This document shows, in pieces, positions 1-8,720 of a DNA stretch of 64,000 nucleotides (positions are counted from its first letter, which is position 1; every line of letters starts with the position of its first letter). A model generated the notes under the pieces. That model did not search any database, was not told the DNA's origin, and was given only the letters and a program-made list of their open reading frames with translations. The DNA is from JAACFF01 sp963701435. Its GTDB lineage: Bacteria; Chloroflexota; Anaerolineae; Promineifilales; Promineifilaceae. The translations under genes and the position numbers were made by a program. Location: assembly GCA_963701435.1 (NCBI GenBank), contig CAVPAL010000023.1, positions 982,143 through 1,046,142 on the forward strand, read 5' to 3'.

Positions 1-1621
1 GCTCTGGCGGCAAATAAAAACCACTCAAATCGGGCGCATGCAGCTTGATTGGGATTCCCTGCCGCCGGAAGCGCCTCTCACACCGCCGCCGCAGCATCCC
101 TTTGCGCTTGATTTGGACCTTTTGGGCCAGCGTTCGATTCACCGGTTGCTAGATATCGCCGTAACGCGCGAGGGCAGCCAGCGGCTGGCCGCGTGGTTAT
201 TGGCGACACAGCCCGACCCTGACCAAACGCGGCGGCGCCAGAACAGCGTGCAGGAGCTGGAAACACTGCCCCGGCTGCGCGATCGTTTACAGCTTCGCGC
301 CCGGCTGGTAATGGCAGAACCGGCTAACGCATCCGCGCGCCCGGCGGCAGATAGTTCCGCCTACCTTCGCTGGCCGGGACAACGTCTGCTGGATTGGCTG
401 CACCAGCCGGATGATGGCCAATCACTGCGCCCGGTTTTGATTTTTCTGACAGCATTGTCACTGCTTAATTTAATCTTGTTGGGTTTGAATCTGGTGGGCT
501 TATTGCCGCCGGTGTGGCTGGGAACATGGTTTTTTTATGCGGCGGTCGCGTTGAGCCAATCGCGCAAGGTTGAGCCAGTTTTCCGCGATGCAGCGTTTCT
601 GGCGGACAGCATCCGCACGCTCAACGCAGTATTTGATTTGCTGGAAACGACGCCGTTGACCAACCAGCCGTGTTTACAAAAGCTTTGCGCCCCATTTTTG
701 CAGGCAGATAAACGGCCGTCCCAACATCTAAAACGGGTCAACTGGATCGTCGCTGCGGCCGGCCTGCGCTTTAACCCAATGGTAGCGCTGTTGCTCAACG
801 CCTTGATTCCCTGGGACATCTTTTTTGCATATCGCCTGAGCCAATTTAAACAGGGTCTCGGCAGTCTACTCCCGACCTGGCTGGATGTCTGGTTTGAACT
901 GGAAGCGCTCAATAGTCTGGCAAATTTCCGCTATCTCAACCCACAAACGACTTACCCCATTCTCGAAACAGATGTTTTGCACGCTCCACCTTTGCGTCTA
1001 CAGGCTGTGGGGCATCCCCTGATTCCCACGGCAGAGCGGGTTTGTAATACCTTTACCGCCGATACGCTGGGGCAGGTCACCATCATCACCGGCTCAAACA
1101 TGGCCGGTAAAAGTTCTTTTTTACGCGCAGTGGGCGTTAATATTTGTCTGGGATTAGCGGGCGGCCCGGTTTTGGCGCGTGAATTGCGTATGATTCCGCT
1201 GCGCCTGGCGGCTTCAATTACCGTAACCGATTCAGTCACGGATGGATTTTCATTTTTTTATGCGGAAGTGCGCCGTTTAAAAGATATTTTGGAACGACTG
1301 CAGCTGGAAACGGAATGGCCGCTGCTGTTTTTAATTGATGAAATATTTCGCGGAACAAATAATCGTGAACGGTTGATCGGCAGTCAGGCCTATGTGCGCG
1401 CGATGGTCGGCGGGAAAGGTATTGGGATAATCGCAACCCATGATCTGGAGCTGGTGCGGCTGGAGGATGAAAGTCCCTGGATTCGTAATTTTCATTTTAG
1501 AGATGCAGTGGAAAACGGCCGTATGGTATTTGATTACAAATTACACCCGGGGCCGTGTCCCACTACCAATGCGCTTAAGATTATGCAGCTTGCGGGCTTG
1601 CCGGTCACTACTCGGTCGTAG
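1..1621 (+). CDS. MutS-family membrane ATPase, 5' truncated by window edge
   Basis: C-terminal MutS ATPase domain. The Walker A motif GSNMAGKSSF is encoded at about 1091 and the Walker B-like LLFLIDEIFRGTN at about 1324. A hydrophobic stretch at roughly nt 440-550 predicts two membrane segments, which classical MutS lacks. The reading frame stays open upstream of the first ATG (38) to the first bases of the window, and its product (LWRQIKTTQIGR) is contiguous with the domain, so the gene very probably starts outside the window. About 539 residues are visible. This belongs to the membrane-associated MutS-like group found in several phyla. A role in mismatch repair is not implied, and the function is unknown. 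The 3' end overlaps the convergent lipoprotein gene by 14 nt. Confidence 0.85.
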   Translation, partial: LWRQIKTTQIGRMQLDWDSLPPEAPLTPPPQHPFALDLDLLGQRSIHRLLDIAVTREGSQRLAAWLLATQPDPDQTRRRQNSVQELETLPRLRDRLQLRARLVMAEPANASARPAADSSAYLRWPGQRLLDWLHQPDDGQSLRPVLIFLTALSLLNLILLGLNLVGLLPPVWLGTWFFYAAVALSQSRKVEPVFRDAAFLADSIRTLNAVFDLLETTPLTNQPCLQKLCAPFLQADKRPSQHLKRVNWIVAAAGLRFNPMVALLLNALIPWDIFFAYRLSQFKQGLGSLLPTWLDVWFELEALNSLANFRYLNPQTTYPILETDVLHAPPLRLQAVGHPLIPTAERVCNTFTADTLGQVTIITGSNMAGKSSFLRAVGVNICLGLAGGPVLARELRMIPLRLAASITVTDSVTDGFSFFYAEVRRLKDILERLQLETEWPLLFLIDEIFRGTNNRERLIGSQAYVRAMVGGKGIGIIATHDLELVRLEDESPWIRNFHFRDAVENGRMVFDYKLHPGPCPTTNALKIMQLAGLPVTTRS

Positions 1622-2216
1622 GTGAAACCGGGCTGACGCCTTTAGGCGGATCTTCGCACAGGACAAAGCTGCCATTTTGTCGCACACGGTAATCGATTGT
1701 TTCTCCATCTGCTTCCAATACAATCCATGTGCCTTCCACCAGCGCCTGGGTATACATCATGCCTGGCTGCGGGCATCCCAGGGAACCATCCCGCCAGACG
1801 GTTGATTGAGCCTTGATTATGTTAATCTCTTCAGGGGCCACACCCGTTAATTCGGCTGTAAGTTGGATGGCCTGATCGATCAGAGCCTCATTTTTGTCAA
1901 ATTTTAAATTGTCCATATCGACGTCTTTCAAAGCGTCATCAACTTGCGTTGTTTGCTCGGTTGGGTTTTCAGGTAACAGTCCCGGTGTGGTTTCAATAGA
2001 ATCAGTCATCGTCGTCGTATTGTTTTCCTCTATCGTTGCTAAACTAGATTCCGAAGCTCCGGTTGGCGGCACGGCCGTTTCCGTGGGCGCTGTGGTTGCG
2101 GTGGGTACGGCCGTTTCTGTATTTGCGGGTGATGCCGCCGGAACGGCCGTTGTTGAACAGGCGCTCAAGATCAAAACCAGACAAATAAATAAACCCCGGG
2201 CCACAAATAATTTCAT
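1608..2216 (-). CDS. Lipoprotein with conserved C-terminal WRDGSLGCPQPG domain
   Basis: 202-residue lipoprotein. The start is the ATG at 2216 because it follows a good ribosome binding site (AAAGGAGTT, 2221-2229) and begins a type II signal peptide with lipobox LSAC. An ATG 14 codons upstream has no such site. After the acylated Cys there is a Thr/Ala/Pro-rich linker, then a compact C-terminal domain with TVWRDGSLGCPQPGMMYTQ and a late Cys near the end, which may pair with the Cys of the CPQPG motif. I recall this C-terminal domain as recurring in Chloroflexota lipoproteins without a named function. The protein is probably anchored at the outer face of the cytoplasmic membrane. Confidence 0.8.
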   Translation of the reverse strand: MKLFVARGLFICLVLILSACSTTAVPAASPANTETAVPTATTAPTETAVPPTGASESSLATIEENNTTTMTDSIETTPGLLPENPTEQTTQVDDALKDVDMDNLKFDKNEALIDQAIQLTAELTGVAPEEINIIKAQSTVWRDGSLGCPQPGMMYTQALVEGTWIVLEADGETIDYRVRQNGSFVLCEDPPKGVSPVSPTTE

Positions 2217-2340
2217 TTCCAACTCCTTTAGATAATGTTGACGATAAGCGAAATCCACTCAATAGACGTCTAAATTTATGTGCAGGTTCCCCAGGAGCTT
2301 AAAGAGTAACGGCCCACAAACTGGTGTAAATCTATAAAAC

Positions 2341-2366
2341 AAACCCCTCGCCAGGCAAGGGGTTTG
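2341..2366 (-). terminator. Rho-independent terminator
   Basis: Stem AAACCCCT/AGGGGTTT with a 9-nt loop. Read on the minus strand it is followed by GTTTTAT. It lies just past the stop of the 195-residue gene transcribed leftward. Confidence 0.75.
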
Positions 2367-2392
2367 TTATCAAAACTTCCATCGCAGCGCTT

Positions 2393-2980
2393 TCAGCAAC
2401 CAATTTCCGGTTGACCATACAAATACCAGTAGGTCTCCTGAGGATACGCCGCTTGCCAAACCGGTTCCCATAAGAAGTCACCTACCTGCCAGCAAGTGCG
2501 CAGTTTTTTATCGAAAGAGTCCATCTCGCGCACAATTTGATCCTCAAGGCGGTAAGGATCCATTTGCAGCTTCTTCATCATACTTTCGATAACGACCCGG
2601 ATATCAACAATGCCGCTGTAATGATGTTTATCTGCGGCCACTTTACTGGTCAAATCTCGTAAATAACCTGACCATTCACTGATACGCATGCGTAATTCCT
2701 GATGCGTTCGCGTTTCAAAACGCACAACCTTTTCAATGAGCGCCGCATCAAATTTTCCCCTTGCTGCCATAAGTCGCGTCCGATCACCATTGGTCAATTT
2801 CGCTTCTACCGCCGTCAACCGGTCCTGCCGCATCAAATAGCCGCCAATCGTCAATTTTGGCATATTGACTCTGGGAAGCGTGAAAGACTTTGCATCGCTT
2901 ACAAGGTAATTCTTCATGTTTTCAGCCATTGCTTCCAGAATCATTAGATCATTTTTTAAAATCACTTGTTCATCGCTCAT
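2393..2980 (-). CDS. Conserved hypothetical protein, 195 aa
   Basis: I do not recognise this family. The start is set at the ATG at 2980 because GGAGAG lies 6 nt upstream. The frame stays open for 66 more codons, but that extension looks non-coding and has no ribosome binding site. The product is mostly helical and charged, with no signal peptide or membrane segment. It has an Arg/Glu-rich middle (KVVRFETRTHQELRMRISEW) and an aromatic Trp/Tyr-rich C-terminus (FLWEPVWQAAYPQETYWYLYG). It is probably cytoplasmic. It stands alone between a lipoprotein gene and a divergent phosphoesterase and ends in its own terminator. Confidence 0.7.
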   Translation of the reverse strand: MSDEQVILKNDLMILEAMAENMKNYLVSDAKSFTLPRVNMPKLTIGGYLMRQDRLTAVEAKLTNGDRTRLMAARGKFDAALIEKVVRFETRTHQELRMRISEWSGYLRDLTSKVAADKHHYSGIVDIRVVIESMMKKLQMDPYRLEDQIVREMDSFDKKLRTCWQVGDFLWEPVWQAAYPQETYWYLYGQPEIGC

Positions 2981-3261
2981 GGTTTCTCTCCAATCACTTC
3001 GGAAAACCGCGTTGATAATTTGATATCGCTGTAAACCTGCTCCGGGATTTGCGCCAAAGGCCCGGCTCCGCTTACTAATATAATAAATGTTTCCATCGTC
3101 AATGTCACGTACTTTCGAAGAGTGAGGCGGTTCCAAAGTCGTTGGTGAACAAGCTTTCGGGAAGCTGTTACAAATCATTTCATCTTAACCTTCCGTAAGC
3201 ATCGAGAATCAACGCTTTTGAGAATGTTGGCTAATATGCCCCCCTCAAATACAATCAGTCC

Positions 3262-3765
3262 ATGCAAATTGGAGTACTCTCAGATACGCACAATCATGTT
3301 GGTAATTTACTAAAGGCGCTGCGCATCTTTCGAGATGCAGACATTACCACCCTGATTCACTGTGGGGATATGGCCAATGTGTCAACCGCCCGGCAAATGC
3401 AAGGCTTTAATGTCATCTACGTCAGCGGCAACAGCGACAGCTCGCCTGAAGCCATTAAAGACGCCATCTGGCTGCTTAATCCGCACCATAATGAAATTGG
3501 CGACCTTTACACAGGCGAATTGGCCGGCGTCAAAATTGCCGCTGCGCATGGACACCGCGCGCATGAATTAGAAAAACTGATAAAGTCAGGACGTTATGCG
3601 TTTGTGTTTCATGGCCACACACATCGCCAACGTGACGAGCGTATCAAAAAGACGCGCATCATCAATCCGGGCGCGCTGGGCGGCGCGCGCTATGAACCAC
3701 GCTCGCTCGCAATAGTTGATTTAGGCGCGAATGCGGTTGAGTTTATTCCTGTTTCTGACTTTTGA
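3262..3765 (+). CDS. YfcE/MJ0936-type metallophosphoesterase
   Basis: 167-residue calcineurin-like phosphoesterase of the short YfcE/MJ0936 group, which hydrolyses phosphodiesters with two bound metals. All metal-binding blocks are visible in order: SDTHNH near residue 7, HCGD near 33, GNSD near 57, AAHGHR near 95 and GHTH near 117, followed by NPGALG. The length is typical and there is no signal peptide, so it is cytoplasmic. It is divergent from the preceding gene and followed 20 nt later by the epimerase on the same strand. The natural substrate of these proteins is not known. Confidence 0.9.
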   Translation: MQIGVLSDTHNHVGNLLKALRIFRDADITTLIHCGDMANVSTARQMQGFNVIYVSGNSDSSPEAIKDAIWLLNPHHNEIGDLYTGELAGVKIAAAHGHRAHELEKLIKSGRYAFVFHGHTHRQRDERIKKTRIINPGALGGARYEPRSLAIVDLGANAVEFIPVSDF

Positions 3766-3784
3766 TTCACAAGGTTAAATTGTT

Positions 3785-4735
3785 ATGCATTTTTTAGTTA
3801 CTGGGGGAGCCGGTTTTTTGGGTTCTGCTCTGGCAAACAGGCTGGCGGCAGCCAATCATGAAGTGAATGTGTTGGATGATTTGAGTAACGGCCGTAACGA
3901 GCATCTGCTGCCGTCCGTCAACTTTGTGCAGGGCGACATTGATAACATCCCCCTGCTTTGGTCGCTGCTGCATGATGTGGACTGTGTCTACCATCTCGCC
4001 GCGCGTGTTTCTGTGGCGCAATCAATTCTGCACCCACGCGATTATAATCGTGTCAACGTTGGCGGCACGGTCAGTTTGATGGAAGCGATGCGCGACACCG
4101 GTGTGCAGCGGGTTGTTTTTACCTCTTCAGGAGCTGTATACGGCCGTCAAGCGCATAAGCCCGTTCAGGAAGAAGCCGCTCCGCAGCCGGACTCTCCCTA
4201 CGCAGTCAGCAAGTGGGCCGCCGAACAATACATTCATACCATTGGTGAGCTGTGGGGCTTGGAAACCGTGGCCCTGCGCATATTTAACGCCTATGGCCCG
4301 CGCCAAAGCTTGCCCCTTTCACATGCCCCGGTTGTGCCGCGTTTCTTACAACAGGCGCTCACCGGCGGCTCCGTCGTGCTATTTGGCGACGGCGCCCAAA
4401 CGCGAGACTTTGTCTACGTAGCCGATGTCGTCAATGCGCTCATTTCTGCCGCCACGGCAGAGAGCGTCAATCGCAGCGTGATCAATATTGGTAGTGGACA
4501 GGAAACAAGCATCAATGAATTGGTAGACCAGATTGAGCACGTCACCGGCCAAAAAATCAACCGTATCTTCAACCAGGCCAAGCCGGGCGGCGTCCCCCGG
4601 CTGGTCGCCGACATCGGCCGCGCCCGGACCTTGTTGGATTTTGTTCCGCGAACGAGCTTGGCCGAAGGGTTAGAATGCATCCTGGCCGAAGATGCACGTT
4701 TTCGAAAAAACACGGCTGAAACGACGCCTGCCTGA
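3785..4735 (+). CDS. NAD-dependent epimerase/dehydratase (extended SDR, GalE-like)
   Basis: 316-residue extended short-chain dehydrogenase/reductase. The N-terminal NAD motif is GGAGFLGSAL (residues 7-16). The catalytic set is TSSGAVYG (Ser) and YAVSKWAAEQ (Tyr-x3-Lys, near residue 140). The C-terminal half has the usual sugar-nucleotide motifs NAYGPRQ and GDGAQTRDFVYVADV. It most resembles UDP-glucose 4-epimerases and related NDP-sugar epimerases that feed glycan synthesis. The exact substrate cannot be read from sequence. The ribosome binding site is weak. Confidence 0.88.
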   Translation: MHFLVTGGAGFLGSALANRLAAANHEVNVLDDLSNGRNEHLLPSVNFVQGDIDNIPLLWSLLHDVDCVYHLAARVSVAQSILHPRDYNRVNVGGTVSLMEAMRDTGVQRVVFTSSGAVYGRQAHKPVQEEAAPQPDSPYAVSKWAAEQYIHTIGELWGLETVALRIFNAYGPRQSLPLSHAPVVPRFLQQALTGGSVVLFGDGAQTRDFVYVADVVNALISAATAESVNRSVINIGSGQETSINELVDQIEHVTGQKINRIFNQAKPGGVPRLVADIGRARTLLDFVPRTSLAEGLECILAEDARFRKNTAETTPA

Positions 4736-4751
4736 AGATTAAAAACAAAAA

Positions 4752-4777
4752 GCGTCAAAACAAAAATGTTTTGACGC
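4752..4777 (-). terminator. Terminator of tRNA-Leu
   Basis: Perfect 11-bp stem (GCGTCAAAACA/TGTTTTGACGC) with a 4-nt loop. On the minus strand it is followed by TTTTTGTTTTT. It lies 4 nt past the 3' end of the tRNA. Confidence 0.85.
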
Positions 4778-4780
4778 CGA

Positions 4781-4863
4781 TGCCCAGGAGAGGACTCGAA
4801 CCTCCACGCCCGTAAGAGCACAGGCCCTCAACCTGCTGCGTATGCCAATTCCGCCACCTGGGC
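4781..4863 (-). tRNA. tRNA-Leu (anticodon GAG)
   Basis: 83-nt class II tRNA. Acceptor GCCCAGG pairs with CCTGGGC, discriminator A. The D arm is GGTGGCGGAATTGG and the anticodon loop TTGAGGG gives GAG. It has a long variable arm and T arm GGTTCGAGTCC. CCA is not encoded. Confidence 0.95.
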
Positions 4864-4934
4864 TTGATGAAGTGTAATTATAACGTCTGGCACAATGCTG
4901 TCAATAATCTTAAGAACAGAGAAGAGGAAAACAA

Positions 4935-6353
4935 ATGAGCACAACATCTACCCCAAATTCGCCAACTGCGTTAAGAAATCGCATCGTAGGCATTGATCGT
5001 CAGGCGCCCCTATTAGACGGCAGCCTGACCACTTATATTAACTTGGACAATGCCGCCAGCACGCCTGCGCTGACCGATGTGGCAGACGCAATTAACCGCT
5101 TTTTGCCTTATTATTCCAGCGTACATCGTGGTACCGGTTTTAAATCCCGTCTCAGTACAGTTGCCTATGACCAGGCGCATGAAATAATCGGCCGTTTCGT
5201 GGGAGCCAATCTGGAGACCAACACCGTTATTTTTGGCAAGAACAGCACCGAGGCTCTGAACAAGCTCGCCTACCGCGTGCCCATGGAGCCGGACTCGGTC
5301 ATTATTTCCACCCAAATGGAGCATCACTCCAACGATCTGCCCTGGCGGGCGCGCGGGCAGGTTGTACACATTCACGCCACCCCAGAAGGACGTTTTGATG
5401 AAGCTGATTTTGATGCCCAACTGGCAAAATATGGGGAGCGCATTGCGTTAGTCACCGTCACGGGCGCCTCTAACGTCAGCGGTTTTTTGCAGCCCATTCA
5501 CCGGCTGGCGCGCAAAGCCCACGCCGTTGGGGCGCCAATCCTGGTTGACGCTGCGCAGCTTGCCCCCCATCGCCGCGTCGATATGAAAGCAGATGATGAT
5601 CCGGAACATCTCGATTTTGTGGTTTTGTCGGCCCACAAAATGTATGCGCCTTTCGGAACCGGCGCACTGATTGGTCCCAAAGCGTTTTTTTTGCAAAGTC
5701 CGCCAGAATATCGCGGCGGCGGTACCGTCGATGTGGTAACGCTGGAAGATGTCGCCTGGGCCGGCATGCCCGATCGAGATGAGGCCGGCAGTCCCAATGT
5801 CGTTGGCGCCGTCGCCATGGCGGTCGCAGCGCAAACGCTCATGGACGTTGGTATGGATCATATTGCCGCCCATGAAGAAGAGTTGATTGCATACAGCTTG
5901 AAGCGGCTGGCGCAGGTGCCAGGAGTTAAAATCTATGGCGAAACGGAACCGACTAAAGCGCATGAAAAAGTAGGCGTTATTCCATTTAACCTGGAAGGCG
6001 TTTCCCATTTCTTGTTGTCTGCCATATTGGGGTACGAAGGCGGGATTGGCGTGCGCAGCGGCTGCTTTTGTGCACATCCTTATGTGGTGCATTTACTGCA
6101 GTTGAACGGGCGGGAAGCGGAAACCTGGCGTGAACAGCTTTTGGCAGGCAATAAATCCAACATGCCAGGCATGGTGCGCATGAGTTTTGGCTGTTACAAC
6201 AATACAGAGGATATTGATCGTCTTGTAGCCATGTTAGAACGCGTCGCGCGAGGCGATTACGAAGGAAATTATCAACTGGACGTTAAAACAGGCGAGTATA
6301 CTCCGATCAATTTTGAGGAACCCCTGGTCAACTATTTTCAATTGATTGTGTAG
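4935..6353 (+). CDS. Class V aminotransferase, SufS-like cysteine desulfurase homologue
   Basis: 472-residue PLP enzyme of the class V aminotransferase fold. Visible: N-terminal LDNAASTPA, cofactor-binding TQMEHHSN, DAAQLAPH (Asp over the pyridine ring), the Schiff-base Lys in SAHKMYAPFGTG, and a Cys-containing loop RSGCFCAH near residue 380 where desulfurases carry the catalytic Cys. It is about 65 residues longer than typical SufS, mostly at the C-terminus, and no suf genes are adjacent. It may therefore be a cysteine-desulfurase-like lyase with another substrate. The start is preceded by AGAGGAAA. Confidence 0.82.
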   Translation: MSTTSTPNSPTALRNRIVGIDRQAPLLDGSLTTYINLDNAASTPALTDVADAINRFLPYYSSVHRGTGFKSRLSTVAYDQAHEIIGRFVGANLETNTVIFGKNSTEALNKLAYRVPMEPDSVIISTQMEHHSNDLPWRARGQVVHIHATPEGRFDEADFDAQLAKYGERIALVTVTGASNVSGFLQPIHRLARKAHAVGAPILVDAAQLAPHRRVDMKADDDPEHLDFVVLSAHKMYAPFGTGALIGPKAFFLQSPPEYRGGGTVDVVTLEDVAWAGMPDRDEAGSPNVVGAVAMAVAAQTLMDVGMDHIAAHEEELIAYSLKRLAQVPGVKIYGETEPTKAHEKVGVIPFNLEGVSHFLLSAILGYEGGIGVRSGCFCAHPYVVHLLQLNGREAETWREQLLAGNKSNMPGMVRMSFGCYNNTEDIDRLVAMLERVARGDYEGNYQLDVKTGEYTPINFEEPLVNYFQLIV

Positions 6354-6421
6354 AAATTAACAGTATCCTGATCCTATTTGACAAACCAGCAGCGCAGGGG
6401 AAAATTGATGTGAATTTTGAG

Positions 6422-6455
6422 ACCCTTAGGGTGTGGATGTCCCTAAGGGTTTATT
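6422..6455 (+). terminator. Rho-independent terminator
   Basis: Perfect 10-bp stem ACCCTTAGGG/CCCTAAGGGT with a 9-nt loop, followed by TTATTCTT, 70 nt past the class V aminotransferase stop. Confidence 0.8.
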
Positions 6456-6471
6456 CTTGTAGGTAATTCGC

Positions 6472-7674
6472 ATGAAAAATTGGTTTATTGTTATTTTTTT
6501 GCTCACGCTCTTATTGGCAGCCTGTGGCGGTGAAAACCCAACACCGGTTCCACCACCGCCGACAACCAATACGCCTGAACTTGCCGCAATGCCGACGGCG
6601 ACAACGGCCGTTCCTACACTAGAACCCACTACGGGGCCGCCTCCTACAGTAGCGCCGCTGCCCACCAGCACAACCGAACCATCGGTTTCCGTGAATGAAG
6701 GCATTGTCTTGCAAAAGCCAGAGGATTTTGGCGCAAACCGCAACCCGCTGACGGGCGAACTCGTTGAAAATCCCGAGAATCTGCAGCAACGGCCGTTAAA
6801 CGTCAAAATTTCCAACGCGCCGGCCAACTTCACGCGTCCTCAATCAGGGCTGAATGACGCCGATTGGGTCTTTGAACATACCGCCGAAGGCAACCTGACC
6901 CGCTTCACCGCTATTTTTTATGGCAAAAATCCAACTCGTATTGGTCCTATCCGCAGCGCGCGTCTGATTGATGTTGAGCTGCCGGCGATGTTTGACGCTG
7001 CACTGATTTACTCCGGTTCCAGCGAAGGGGTGCGGCAAAAATTGCAAAATTCTGATTTCAGCCAGCGTATTCTATACGGCTGGGAGCCGGGCTACTATCG
7101 CACCGGTGAAAATAAACCGTATGAGCATACGCTTTATGGCAATCCGGTGCAGCTCAGAGAGACTCTGGCCCAAAAAGAGCAAAATACGCCGCCCAATTTT
7201 GTAACCTACAATGCTTTCTCCGATGTACCGCCCACCGGCGGAACGCCAACAAGTGAAGTCGCAATTGATTACAACTGGACTTATGTGGTTTGGACGTATG
7301 ACGCCGGAAACGGCCGTTACTGGCGCTGGGCGGATGGACAACCGCATGCTGATGGTAATACACTGGAACAAGTAAACGCCGCCAACGTTGTTATCATGTC
7401 ACCCTTCCATATATTTGATCCCGACATTTGTGAACAAATAAACGCCAACGGTACCTGCGCCAGCCTCTCTGTGGAAATTCAGCTTTGGGGCAGCGGGCCT
7501 GCGACTGTGCTGCGTGACGGGCAGCGTTATGATGTCACCTGGCATCGAGAAGGCCGCAATGATATGCTCACATTCACCGACAGCGCCGGCAATCCATTCC
7601 CGCTGAAAATCGGCAATACGTGGGTGCAGTTAGTGCCTACCTGGCTGGAAAATCCGGCTACCTATTCCGAATAA
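6472..7674 (+). CDS. DUF3048 (YerB-like) lipoprotein
   Basis: 400-residue lipoprotein. The type II signal peptide ends in LLAACGG, then a Pro/Thr-rich linker of about 60 residues. The rest matches the DUF3048/YerB family. The N-terminal half carries NPLTGE, RPLNVKISN, RPQSGLNDADWVFEH, LTRFTAIF and IGPIRSARL. The C-terminal half carries YVVWTYD, NVVIMSPFHI and the late TWVQLVPTW. In Bacillus, YerB sits next to pcrA/ligA, but its biochemical role is not settled. Here it has no such neighbours and ends 7 nt from a convergent lipoprotein gene. Confidence 0.88.
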   Translation: MKNWFIVIFLLTLLLAACGGENPTPVPPPPTTNTPELAAMPTATTAVPTLEPTTGPPPTVAPLPTSTTEPSVSVNEGIVLQKPEDFGANRNPLTGELVENPENLQQRPLNVKISNAPANFTRPQSGLNDADWVFEHTAEGNLTRFTAIFYGKNPTRIGPIRSARLIDVELPAMFDAALIYSGSSEGVRQKLQNSDFSQRILYGWEPGYYRTGENKPYEHTLYGNPVQLRETLAQKEQNTPPNFVTYNAFSDVPPTGGTPTSEVAIDYNWTYVVWTYDAGNGRYWRWADGQPHADGNTLEQVNAANVVIMSPFHIFDPDICEQINANGTCASLSVEIQLWGSGPATVLRDGQRYDVTWHREGRNDMLTFTDSAGNPFPLKIGNTWVQLVPTWLENPATYSE

Positions 7675-7681
7675 TTGAGCA

Positions 7682-8674
7682 CTATTTCGCATCTGTCAGA
7701 TTATTGAGCGGCTGGTTCTGGCGTTGAGCTTCGGTGTCATTGGTGACTAAAATCCAAATAGCGGCGCCATCCGGGCGTTCGTAATCATAATTATTGAGCG
7801 TCCCCGTGTAGAGATCGATCTTATGCGGCCCTTCTGTAACAGCTACATCGTTGATACGAATTTTCATATTCAGGTCGGGAACAAAAATCGTCGAACCCAC
7901 CGGCAGCAAAAAGCCATCATCTTCGCGGTAAGTGATTGCGCCGGTCTTAAAAGGCACGCTGCACGTCATATTGCCGGCCAATGGATGCCCATCACACTTG
8001 CTGTGGGGTGTAATCACATATCGAAAGGGCGCCAATCCACGCTTGACGGGCGGTCTGGTTTCGGCATATTCTAATAGATCGCCATTCGGTAATTTCCCGG
8101 CCCCTTGATAGGCCGTTTGCTCTAAAAATTGGCGCGGCAGTGGTTCAATGCCCGGCAGCGGCTGGTCATCAAGGCCATACGGCCGTTCTTTTTCGCCTTC
8201 ATCCGGGCTGTCTGCAGCGCTGTAGGTGTAGGTAATGTAATGCGTAACGGGGATATCGGTAGCATACAGTTCCCAACGCCAACCCCGCGGTGCAGGCGGC
8301 AAATTGGAGGGGGTTGGTAAAGTGGTCGCCGTGGCCGCAAGAGTAACTGTTGGCGAACTGGTTGGGGTTGATGTGTGAGTGGGTCGCGCGGTTGCCGTGG
8401 TTGTGGAGATTGGATTATGTGTGGATGTGGTTACGGCCGTTTCCGTCAGCGTAGATGAAGCGCGCGGCGCAGGCGTATTTGAGGCTGTCGCTTCCTCTGT
8501 AATCAGTGCAGTGGTTGGTTTTAGGGTTGGTGTGGCGGACACGGCCGTTAACTGGTTCACGCTGGCTAAATCTGCACTCTGTGGCAAACATCCTGCTGCG
8601 ATCATAACCACCCCAACAAGGCAGAACAGGGCGCCGGGGATGCGCAGGAACGCCAATGTAAGATTTAACCGCAT
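7682..8674 (-). CDS. Lipoprotein with Thr/Pro linker and beta-barrel-like C-terminal domain
   Basis: 330-residue lipoprotein. A hydrophobic N-terminus ends in lipobox IAAGC, followed by an 80-residue Thr/Ser/Pro-rich linker and a globular C-terminal domain of about 190 residues. The segment LPVGSTIFVPDLNMKIRIND followed by GPHKIDLYTG loosely recalls 3D-type double-psi beta-barrel domains. That similarity is an impression, not established. Two Cys (HSKCDG, NMTCSV) flank a short loop and may form a disulfide outside the cell. Several ACGGCCGT palindromes lie in the linker and upstream. Confidence 0.7.
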   Translation of the reverse strand: MRLNLTLAFLRIPGALFCLVGVVMIAAGCLPQSADLASVNQLTAVSATPTLKPTTALITEEATASNTPAPRASSTLTETAVTTSTHNPISTTTATARPTHTSTPTSSPTVTLAATATTLPTPSNLPPAPRGWRWELYATDIPVTHYITYTYSAADSPDEGEKERPYGLDDQPLPGIEPLPRQFLEQTAYQGAGKLPNGDLLEYAETRPPVKRGLAPFRYVITPHSKCDGHPLAGNMTCSVPFKTGAITYREDDGFLLPVGSTIFVPDLNMKIRINDVAVTEGPHKIDLYTGTLNNYDYERPDGAAIWILVTNDTEAQRQNQPLNNLTDAK

Positions 8675-8720
8675 AAACGCAATTATACCGTAAACGGCCG
8701 TGTCCAGCCCTCTATAATGT

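Noticed and set aside
3001..3178. N-terminal extension of the 195-residue hypothetical protein
   Set aside because: The open frame continues upstream, but the strong ribosome binding site is at the internal ATG and the extension does not look like protein.
5448..6092. 214-codon minus-strand frame over the SufS-like gene
   Set aside because: Shadow of an unambiguous PLP enzyme; composition is His/Cys/Phe-rich and unnatural.
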